Shown here piece by piece: positions 6,860-12,752 of a stretch of 16,508 nt of DNA; the stretch's first letter is position 1, and each line of letters opens with the position of its first letter. This DNA comes from Treponema sp. UBA3662 (GTDB lineage: Bacteria; Spirochaetota; Spirochaetia; Treponematales; Treponemataceae). The translations under genes were made by a program, and so were the position numbers. The notes under the pieces were generated by a model. It had not been told where the DNA came from and did no database searches. It saw only the letters and a list, made by a program, of their open reading frames with translations. The stretch covers positions 1 to 16,508 of the forward strand of contig DFJV01000162.1 in assembly GCA_002373205.1 (NCBI GenBank), given 5' to 3'.

Positions 6860-6860
6860 T

Positions 6861-8063
6861 TTATTCTCCTTCTTTTTTTGACTCCTCTTCAATCTGCATT
6901 GCAAGAGGAATTATTTTCTGCAAAAGCCGTGCAAGAGCCTTTGTCCCGTCGTTCAAGACTTGCTCAGACTGCATTTCGACTTTGTTGATTATCACTACAT
7001 TAGAAAATGTTGAAACCTTGACATCAATAAAATTCACATCTGGCAAAGGTATCTTAGCTAGCAATACACCACTGTAACCGATGTAAATATTCTTTGTAGT
7101 AAGCAAGAGACCAGTTTTGCAGTTCTTCGTAAATGTATTGTCAAACACAAGAATTACATCCTCGCCGACACATCCTTTAGCATAGGATTTTACTGCTTTG
7201 AGGACATAGTCCGGCTTGTCATCCGCCAGAAATACATGCTTTGAAAAGTCTACATTGTTTTTACCAGCCTCAGCCATTGCCTCATAATACATTTTCGTAA
7301 TTTCCCCTCTCGGATTCTCACAAACGACAGGGGCCGGATCTTGCTCAGGAACAGGTGTTTGATCCAGAACGGGAGAAGAAGCTGGTTCTGAAGGAGAAGG
7401 AAGTTCTTTTTTGACTTCCACACGGACAAAGGACGGATTTTCTTCCTCGATTTTTTTTATGGCCTCATCCGAAGTGACTTCTTCAAATTTATCCGCCGCA
7501 TCATCGGTATCCATCTCCAGCTCCTCACCGGCAAATTTGTAACACACGGCAAGCTCTTTTCGTTCCATCTTCAAGGCTCTTTTTATAAGAGCTAGGTTGT
7601 ATGCATACGCAGAACTTACAGAACCTTCCTCTGTCACCCCTGCAAATAGCAGAAGGACTGTTGTATAGGAAAGAACCGCCTGCTCCCTGTCATAATCAAT
7701 CTCATTCATATCCGCGAAATATTCTTTTGCAGTTTGACTATTTGCGGCTTTATACGCTTCATCAATCTTGTCTTCAATAGAGAAAAGAGAGATGTCTTCT
7801 CCATACATACCTGAAAGGCATTGAGCTATCGTTTTTTTATCGCTTCTTTCAAGATTCCGATTGTTTCCCATTAAGAAAACCAGAGTTCTAAGCATATCAT
7901 TTCTATTAATAGGGCATCTTTCATTCTGCCCATCTTCTGCATCTGTCGAAATGCGTTCAACCTCAGAAGAAGCCCCATCTCCGCTATCAGAGAATGAATC
8001 AACTACAGCATCTGCAATCCTTGCTCCTAATGTAGCCTTAAAAAAGTCAAATCCAATACCCAT
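6861..8063 (-). CDS. Two-domain hypothetical protein: TerB-like helical domain and bacterial PH-like domain
   Basis: 400 residues, no membrane segment. Residues ~53-175 form an all-helical region (NRNDMLRTLVFLMGNNRNLERSDKKTIAQCLSG...) that resembles TerB-like tellurite-resistance domains, including the 'measure-of-readiness' pattern of a short helix followed by an acidic turn; this is a similarity by eye. Residues 221-246 are a Pro-rich linker (PSPSEPASSPVLDQTPVPEQ). Residues ~296-385 look like a bacterial PH (YokE/bPH) domain: strands around VILVFDNTF, GLLLTTKNIYIG, LAKIPLPDVNFIDV and a final long helix. AAGGA sits about six bases before the ATG. It is the first gene of the five-gene minus-strand set, with the TM2 gene starting one base after its stop. 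A cytoplasmic adaptor at the membrane, working with the TM2 protein, is my inference. Confidence 0.72.
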   Translation of the reverse strand: MGIGFDFFKATLGARIADAVVDSFSDSGDGASSEVERISTDAEDGQNERCPINRNDMLRTLVFLMGNNRNLERSDKKTIAQCLSGMYGEDISLFSIEDKIDEAYKAANSQTAKEYFADMNEIDYDREQAVLSYTTVLLLFAGVTEEGSVSSAYAYNLALIKRALKMERKELAVCYKFAGEELEMDTDDAADKFEEVTSDEAIKKIEEENPSFVRVEVKKELPSPSEPASSPVLDQTPVPEQDPAPVVCENPRGEITKMYYEAMAEAGKNNVDFSKHVFLADDKPDYVLKAVKSYAKGCVGEDVILVFDNTFTKNCKTGLLLTTKNIYIGYSGVLLAKIPLPDVNFIDVKVSTFSNVVIINKVEMQSEQVLNDGTKALARLLQKIIPLAMQIEEESKKEGE

Positions 8064-8094
8064 TTTTATTCCTTTACTGTACTATATTTTCACG

Positions 8095-8173
8095 ATTTTA
8101 TTGCTTATGAAGCAATATACAAATTATTATATAGCTCTATAAGCAATTTGTCAATTAAAACATGACTTATAAT
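8095..8173. promoter_or_regulatory. Divergent promoter/operator region with palindromes
   Basis: The 120-bp gap between the TerB/PH gene (minus) and the XRE gene (plus) holds: an exact palindrome TATTGCTT-ATG-AAGCAATA (8099-8117); a third half-site AAGCAA at 8141-8146 whose nine-base context ATAAGCAAT (8139-8147) is the exact inverse of 8100-8108; and a small palindrome TATAG-CT-CTATA (8130-8141). On the minus strand TAAAAT (8100-8095) and TTGTAT (8122-8117) flank the main palindrome as -10 and -35 boxes with a 16-bp spacer. On the plus strand TATAAT at 8168-8173 serves the XRE gene, with the second half-site at its -35 position. This is the layout of a self-regulating C1-type switch. Confidence 0.65.
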
Positions 8174-8183
8174 GCTATATGTT

Positions 8184-8513
8184 ATGGAAGAATACAGCGT
8201 TGCTACGGAGGAGTTTTTTAGGGACAGGCTCCGGTTTTTGAGGAACGAGAGGAAGATTTCGGCAAGGGAGATGAGTCTTGCGCTGGGGCAGAATGAGACT
8301 TACATTAACAAGATTGAGACTGGAAAATGCACTACTACTATTGCAAGCTTTTTAAAAATCTGCGAGTACCTTCAAGTGACGCCTGAGCATTTTTTTAGCG
8401 CCGACGTAAAAAACATATTAAATAATGACAGCGAAATATTAAAACTCTTCCATAAGCTTACTGCATACCAGTCGGAATACATGTTTTCTTTTCTGAAGGA
8501 TTTGACGGAGTGA
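8184..8513 (+). CDS. XRE (Cro/C1-type) helix-turn-helix regulator, likely repressor of the divergent operon
   Basis: 109 residues from the chosen ATG. The helix-turn-helix domain spans about 10-70 (FRDRLRFLRNERKISAREMSLALGQNETYINKIETGKCTTTIASFLKICEYLQVTPEHFF), a textbook Cro/C1 pattern with NETYINKIE as recognition helix. The last 38 residues are a short helical tail, probably for dimer formation. An ATG four codons upstream (8172) is in frame but overlaps the TATAAT at 8168-8173; neither start has a Shine-Dalgarno. The gene is transcribed away from the five-gene set, with palindromes in between, so control of that set and of itself is the natural inference. Its 3' end forms a 9-bp inverted repeat with downstream sequence, followed by a terminator. 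Confidence 0.85.
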   Translation: MEEYSVATEEFFRDRLRFLRNERKISAREMSLALGQNETYINKIETGKCTTTIASFLKICEYLQVTPEHFFSADVKNILNNDSEILKLFHKLTAYQSEYMFSFLKDLTE

Positions 8514-8544
8514 TGACTCTTTCTTAGCAAATAAGACTCCGTCA
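8503..8544 (+). repeat. 9-bp inverted repeat across the XRE gene stop codon
   Basis: TGACGGAGT (8503-8511) includes the first base of the stop codon and pairs exactly with ACTCCGTCA (8536-8544), with a 24-base loop. The distal arm also starts the palindromic element at 8539-8618. Confidence 0.65.
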
Positions 8545-8630
8545 TGCGAGCTTGACTTAGCATCTGCATAGGCTCTGCCGTCAGCTTTTACAGATCCGAA
8601 TCGACTTCGGGATGACGGGCATTTTTTTTT
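8539..8630 (+). terminator. Palindromic repeat element ending in a rho-independent terminator
   Basis: CCGTCAT at 8539-8545 pairs with ATGACGG at 8612-8618, bounding an 80-bp element of the type dispersed in treponeme and other genomes. A nearer copy CCGTCA (8578-8583) can pair with TGACGG (8613-8618), and inside it CCGAA/TTCGG form a small hairpin. Nine T follow at 8622-8630. This should end transcription of the XRE gene. Confidence 0.6.
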
Positions 8631-8715
8631 GCACGGCCCTTCGCTGGGCTCGGGGACCTCCTGCTAGTGAGTTTTAGGCAACTACTTTCAGTGTTAGGAT
8701 GTAGACGATACAGAG

Positions 8716-8840
8716 ATCCCGAATCTAGTTCGGGATGACTATTGGCGAAGTTCGGGATGACTGATGGCAGAGTCCGGGATGACTATTGGCAGAGTTCGGG
8801 ATGACTGATGGCGAAGTTCGGGATGACTGGTGGCAGAATC
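8716..8840. repeat. Palindrome followed by five 22-bp tandem repeats
   Basis: ATCCCGAA (8716-8723) and TTCGGGAT (8729-8736) form a perfect inverted repeat. From 8731 the sequence CGGGATGACT recurs at 8753, 8775, 8797 and 8819, an exact 22-bp period over five units. The variable part alternates between attggc- and gatggc-type. Because 22 is not a multiple of three, apparent reading frames here are not genes. There are no unique spacers, so this is not a CRISPR array. Confidence 0.9.
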
Positions 8841-9030
8841 TTTGCAGCCCCAAGCGCGGCAGGCACTGGAGGGGCGCACGAAAGTGCGTTGCGAAGCAAT
8901 GGAGCGGGTAGGGTCCCGCGGAACCCCGGAAGCGCCACACACGGGGCATGAATGTTTGCAAGAAAGAATGGCTGTCCCAAAAGCAAGCGCCGCAAAAAAA
9001 AATAAAAAAAACATAGATTAATTTTACACA
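8841..9030. other. GC-rich, hairpin-rich intergenic sequence
   Basis: No gene. Between 8850 and 8945 the sequence is much richer in G+C than its surroundings and holds short hairpins such as CGCAC-GAAA-GTGCG (GNRA-type loop) and TTGC-GAA-GCAA. Similar GC-rich text appears at 14080-14148. From 8990 it turns A-rich. It looks like a dispersed intergenic repeat or the remnant of one. Confidence 0.45.
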
Positions 9031-9097
9031 GGTCATTTCGAGAGCCTCAATGACCGCGGAAAGAGCCTCAATGACCGAGCGAAAAAGTCAATGACCG
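9031..9097. repeat. Short tandem repeats with a TCAATGACCG core
   Basis: TCAATGACCG occurs at 9047-9056, 9068-9077 and 9088-9097 (periods of 21 and 20). The first copy also pairs as AATGACC (9049-9055) with GGTCATT at 9031-9037. It lies directly behind the mglC terminator. Confidence 0.75.
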
Positions 9098-9100
9098 GGC

Positions 9101-9138
9101 AAAAAAAAGCCACAATCCGGCAAGAACCAGACTGTGGC
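9101..9138 (-). terminator. Rho-independent terminator of mglBAC
   Basis: On the minus strand a 12-bp stem (9138-9127 with 9120-9109: ten standard pairs and two G-U pairs) with the loop UUCUUG is followed by eight U (9108-9101). The stem starts 37 bases after the mglC stop codon. This is the clearest terminator in the window. Confidence 0.92.
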
Positions 9139-9175
9139 ACGGGAAAAAAATTAGTTTATATTTCGTTGAAGAAAA

Positions 9176-10846
9176 TTATTTTTTCTTCAAGTACTTTACG
9201 CAGTCAAGAGATACGGCTGCAAGGATGATGAGTCCCTTAAAGACGAACTGCAAGTTGGTGTCGATTCCAAGGAAGGTAAGGCAGTAGGTTAATCCGGTAA
9301 AGATTATTACACCGAGTACCGCACCGCTTATTTTTCCGATGCCGCCGTAGAAGGAAACGCCACCGACTACACAAGCTGCAATTGCATCCATTTCGTAGCC
9401 CTGGCCGGTTCCTGCGCTTGCGTTTGCACGGAAGGCTTCCAAGAAGGCACCGCATCCGTAGAAGACGCCAGCCATTACGAATACGCCGAGCGTTACCCAG
9501 AATACGCTGATTCCGCTTACGGATGCAGCTTCGGGGTTGCCGCCGACTGCGAACATGTTCTTTCCAAAAGTAGTCTTGTTCCAGATGAACCAAGCAACGA
9601 AGACTGCTATGACCGCCGGGACTATCAGTTTGGGGAAGGTGATGAAGTCTCCGCCAACATAGCCAAGTTCCCATCTGCCGCCAATTGCGTCCTTGATTGC
9701 CTTGTCGATTGAGCCAACCGGAGTTCCGCTTGTTCCAAAGAACAAAAGTCCGTAGATGATAAGCTGTGTTGCAAGGGTTGAAATGAATGGGTGCATCTTA
9801 AAGTATGCAGAGAAGAATCCTGCTATTGCGCTGAACATAACGCAGAAGAGGATAGAAAGAATGATTGCAGTTGCAATTCTGCTTCCGACGGACATTGCGG
9901 TAAAGTTCCAGGGGCCAAGGCCAAAGAGCTTTACGATGTTTTCGCCGGGGTGCAAAAGAAGGCCGGTGATTACGGAACCAAGTGCTACCATGCGGCCAAC
10001 GCTCAAGTCGGTACCGGCAAGGAGAATGAGTCCTGCTACGCCAAGGGCATAGAACATGCGGACTGATGACTGCTCAAGAATCGTAAAGATGTTGGGCAAG
10101 TTAAGAAGCACGCCCTTTCCCGTAAGAGGGGCTATGATTATACATGCAATGAAGAAGATGAGGATTGCAACATAAAGCCCGTTCTTTAAGAGGAATTCCT
10201 GAGGGGTAAACTGGTAGGCATAGTTCCTTACTCCCTGCTGGAATTCTTCCACAAAATTTGTGCGGCTGTTGCGGAGGCTTATGTTCTTCTGAACGTGGTC
10301 TACAAAGGCCTGGTGGATGGCATCCTTACAGTTCTGCAATGCGTCCTTGTACTTGTTCTTTGCATCAAAGAGGGCGCTCTTTAGCTCGTAGCGGGCCGTG
10401 GCAAGTTCTGCTTTGGTGTTTTCGCTGCGTTCAGAAAGAATCTTTGACTCACGCTCGGCAGCTTCCAGTTGAATCTGCTCAACGGTGGCAAGGTATTCCC
10501 TCTTTATGTTTTCTTTTACGGCATTCTGTTCTGCAGTTACCTTTGCAACAATGTTCTTGCTAAGGGCATTTGCATAGGCAACGGCTTCTTTTGTGATTGC
10601 CTTGTCCTTAGCATTGTTCTTTGCGGCAACAGACTTTGCTTCCTGAAGCTGGGCCTTGCATTCAGCGATAGTCTTTTCTTTTTCCTGCGCATTCATCATC
10701 TTGCTGCGCTTTACTTCCGCAATTTTTTGGTTCAATAAAGAAATCTTGTTTACGCCGTCTTTGCGGAGTTCTTCAAGAGTCTTGCTGTACTCGTTTAATT
10801 TTACGCTTTCTTCCAAAGAATTTACGCTTTCTATATCCTGTGCCAT
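9176..10846 (-). CDS. mglC: Galactose/glucose ABC transporter permease MglC with a long N-terminal coiled-coil extension
   Basis: Membrane channel of the sugar importer. Residues ~222-556 match E. coli MglC along its whole length (336 aa): first helix LYVAILIFFIACIIIAP, ILEQSSVRMFYALGVAGLILLAGTDLSVGRMVAL (255-289), FGKNMFAVGGNPEAASVSGI (the ATPase-contact loop region), and EMDAIAACVVGGVSFYGGIGKISG near the end. The first ~220 residues are an added, cytoplasmic, charged, Ala/Lys/Glu-rich region predicted to be mainly coiled coil (about 15-200) with no membrane segment. AGAGG precedes the ATG by seven bases, and the frame is continuous, so the extension is genuine. The gene starts 12 bp after mglA. 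The added domain could clamp MglA, sense a signal or oligomerise; none of this is shown. Confidence 0.93.
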   Translation of the reverse strand: MAQDIESVNSLEESVKLNEYSKTLEELRKDGVNKISLLNQKIAEVKRSKMMNAQEKEKTIAECKAQLQEAKSVAAKNNAKDKAITKEAVAYANALSKNIVAKVTAEQNAVKENIKREYLATVEQIQLEAAERESKILSERSENTKAELATARYELKSALFDAKNKYKDALQNCKDAIHQAFVDHVQKNISLRNSRTNFVEEFQQGVRNYAYQFTPQEFLLKNGLYVAILIFFIACIIIAPLTGKGVLLNLPNIFTILEQSSVRMFYALGVAGLILLAGTDLSVGRMVALGSVITGLLLHPGENIVKLFGLGPWNFTAMSVGSRIATAIILSILFCVMFSAIAGFFSAYFKMHPFISTLATQLIIYGLLFFGTSGTPVGSIDKAIKDAIGGRWELGYVGGDFITFPKLIVPAVIAVFVAWFIWNKTTFGKNMFAVGGNPEAASVSGISVFWVTLGVFVMAGVFYGCGAFLEAFRANASAGTGQGYEMDAIAACVVGGVSFYGGIGKISGAVLGVIIFTGLTYCLTFLGIDTNLQFVFKGLIILAAVSLDCVKYLKKK

Positions 10847-10858
10847 TGCTTGCCTCTC

Positions 10859-12355
10859 TTACAAATATTTTGCGGAAAGCCGCAGGAGTTCTTCCTGATT
10901 CGTTTCCTTTGTGTTTACGATTCCCGAAAGCCGGTGGTTGGACATAACCGCAATCCTGTTCGTAATGCCAAGAATTTCCGGCATTTCGCTTGAAACTACG
11001 ATTATGGTTTTTCCTTCTTTTGCCATCTTGATGATAAGCTGGTAAATTTCATACTTTGCACCAACGTCAATACCGCGGGTTGGCTCGTCCATAAGGAAGA
11101 TGTCCGGTGAACGCTCAAGCCACTTGCCGATGATTACCTTCTGCTGGTTGCCTCCGGAAAGGCTGGAAATAAGCTCGTCTGCGGAAACGCATTTTGTATG
11201 CATTGCCTTAATCTCGCGGTCAGCTGCTTCCTGCATCTTGCGCTCAGAAAGGATTCCCCCGCTCTTGTAGCTTCTAAGGTTGGTAATAACCGTGTTGAAT
11301 TTTATGGTGTCTTTGCCGAACATTCCGTTTACCTTGCGCTCTTCCGTAACAAAGGCAAAGTTGTGGTCCATGGCGTCCTTGCTGTTCCTAAAGCGGAGCT
11401 TCTTGCCGGCAGCAATTATTTCTCCCGAAGCAAGTGTGCGGACACCAAAGAGGGACTCAAGAAGTTCTGACCGTCCAGCCCCAACAAGACCGTAAAGGCC
11501 AAAGATTTCTCCCTTGCGCACAGTAAAGGAAATGTCCTTTAGCACAGGGTTGAATTTTGTGGAAAGGTTTCGCACCTCAAAGTAAGGCTCACCAGGAACA
11601 TTGTCTACGTCCGGGAAGCGCTTGTCCAAAGAGCGGCCTACCATTGCGGCAATCAGTTCGTCCATGTTGGTTTCTTTTACGGACTTTGTAAGAATCATCT
11701 TACCGTCACGCAAAACAGAAACATCATCGCAGATTTCAAAAATTTCATCCATCTTGTGCGAGATGTAAACAAATGATATTCCTTGCTTCTTCAAATCATT
11801 TACGATTGAAAAAAGCTTCTTGATTTCCGGTTCAGTTAAAGAAGAGGTTGGTTCGTCCAAAACAATTATCTTTGCCTTGTAGGAAACAGCCTTTGCAATT
11901 TCCACCATCTGTCTCTGGGAAACGCTCATAGTGCGCATGATGCGCTTTGGATCTACATTCATTTTAAGGGAAGCAAAGAGGCGCTGAGACTCGCGCTGCA
12001 TTTTTACTTCGTCAACAATACCGAATCTTAAGGGATAGCGGCCTAAAAACAAATTGTCCTGAACCGTACGGTCCAAGCACTGGTTCAATTCCTGATGAAC
12101 CATTGAAACTCCGTTTTCCAGAGCTTCTTTTGGTGTCTTAAAATCTACAGGCTTACCTTCAAGAAAAGTCTGTCCCTCATCGCGGGCATAGATTCCAAAC
12201 AGACACTTCATCATTGTAGACTTGCCGGCTCCATTCTCGCCCATAAGGCCAAGAACGCTTCCGCGTTTTACAGTAAGGTTTATGCCGTCCAGAACTTTAT
12301 TCTTTCCGAATGATTTTGACAGGCCTTTAATCTGAAGCATTACGTCTTCGCTCAT
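10859..12355 (-). CDS. mglA: Galactose/glucose ABC transporter ATP-binding protein MglA
   Basis: Cytoplasmic double ATPase that powers the Mgl importer; 498 residues from the chosen ATG, near the usual ~506. First domain: Walker A GENGAGKST (39-47), Q-loop Gln88, signature MSVSQRQ (143-149), Walker B IIVLDEPT (163-170), switch His200. Second domain: GLVGAGRSE (289-297) lacks the Walker A GKS/T, signature LSGGNQQK (399-406), Walker B IFLMDEPT (419-426), and Ser replaces the switch His in VVSSEMPE. A degenerate second site is normal for the MglA/RbsA class. AGGAG lies just before the ATG at 12355; the frame runs up to a TTG at 12415, but that has no ribosome binding site. It is separated from mglB by ~400 bp of repeats and a hairpin, and from mglC by 12 bp. 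Confidence 0.94.
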   Translation of the reverse strand: MSEDVMLQIKGLSKSFGKNKVLDGINLTVKRGSVLGLMGENGAGKSTMMKCLFGIYARDEGQTFLEGKPVDFKTPKEALENGVSMVHQELNQCLDRTVQDNLFLGRYPLRFGIVDEVKMQRESQRLFASLKMNVDPKRIMRTMSVSQRQMVEIAKAVSYKAKIIVLDEPTSSLTEPEIKKLFSIVNDLKKQGISFVYISHKMDEIFEICDDVSVLRDGKMILTKSVKETNMDELIAAMVGRSLDKRFPDVDNVPGEPYFEVRNLSTKFNPVLKDISFTVRKGEIFGLYGLVGAGRSELLESLFGVRTLASGEIIAAGKKLRFRNSKDAMDHNFAFVTEERKVNGMFGKDTIKFNTVITNLRSYKSGGILSERKMQEAADREIKAMHTKCVSADELISSLSGGNQQKVIIGKWLERSPDIFLMDEPTRGIDVGAKYEIYQLIIKMAKEGKTIIVVSSEMPEILGITNRIAVMSNHRLSGIVNTKETNQEELLRLSAKYL

Positions 12356-12450
12356 AATTCTCCTGACCTTAGCCTTTACAAGGGTAGGTATTTCCGTCCA
12401 TCTTTTGAAAGCCAATCACAAAAAAAGTGGCTGTTACAAAAAATCCGGCC

Positions 12451-12490
12451 TAAAAAATGGCGGCACCGCAAACAAAAGTGATGCCGCCAT
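12451..12490 (-). terminator. Terminator-like hairpin between mglB and mglA
   Basis: On the minus strand ATGGCGGCA (12490-12482) pairs exactly with TGCCGCCAT (12465-12457), with a 16-base loop, followed by a U-run (12457-12452). It lies between mglB and mglA, so it could end most transcripts after mglB while some read through, or protect the mglB 3' end. This would match the usual need for more binding protein than membrane components. Confidence 0.8.
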
Positions 12491-12556
12491 ATCCATAAGC
12501 TTGCCAGGTTAAACCCGACAATAGCAATTAGCTGTCATCCAGAACCGTCAACCGTC

Positions 12557-12720
12557 ACACTTAAACCGTAAGTGTCACCCTGAACTGCTACGCCACATTC
12601 GCACGCACTTGCTACGAATGTGGATTCAGGGTCTGTCCATGCACCAACAGTCATTTCATTAGACAACATTCATAGATTTCGAATCACACTTTGTAGCAGG
12701 TGCGTACAAAGTGGCGTAGC
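12557..12720. repeat. Covarying palindromic repeats in the mglB-mglA gap
   Basis: Copy A: CCCTGAA/TTCAGGG (12578-12584, 12625-12631) enclose CCACATTCG/CGAATGTGG (12593-12601, 12615-12623). Copy B, in opposite orientation: CACTTTGT/ACAAAGTG (12687-12694, 12706-12713), flanked by GCTACGC as in copy A. The two align over 40 bases, and three stem positions differ by paired compensating changes. A smaller hairpin ACACTTA/TAAGTGT lies at 12557-12575. All share the GTCAYCCNGAA theme with the repeats at 8700-8840. The rest of 12416-12752 shows no gene. Confidence 0.8.
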
Positions 12721-12752
12721 GTTCGGAATGACATGCTAATTGTACTTAGTAT

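Noticed and set aside
8716..8840. Possible CRISPR array
   Set aside because: The units are directly adjacent with near-identical sequence; no unique spacers and no cas genes.
8725..9036. Open frames on the minus strand with SHPELRHQSSRT-like repeats
   Set aside because: They are the 22-bp tandem repeat and GC-rich hairpins read in all three frames; no ribosome binding site, no family resemblance.
9237..9674. Arg-rich 145-aa open frame within mglC
   Set aside because: Overlaps the conserved permease in another frame on the same strand; Arg/Cys-rich composition is typical of a frame shadow.
10258..10738. Plus-strand open frames opposite the MglC extension, suggesting the extension might be non-coding
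   Set aside because: The extension is in frame with the permease, has a Shine-Dalgarno and a heptad-like helical composition; the opposite frames are Cys/Leu/Ser-rich shadows.
12356..12415. Upstream extension of mglA to a TTG codon
   Set aside because: No ribosome binding site; the inner ATG at 12355 has AGGAG and gives the usual family length.
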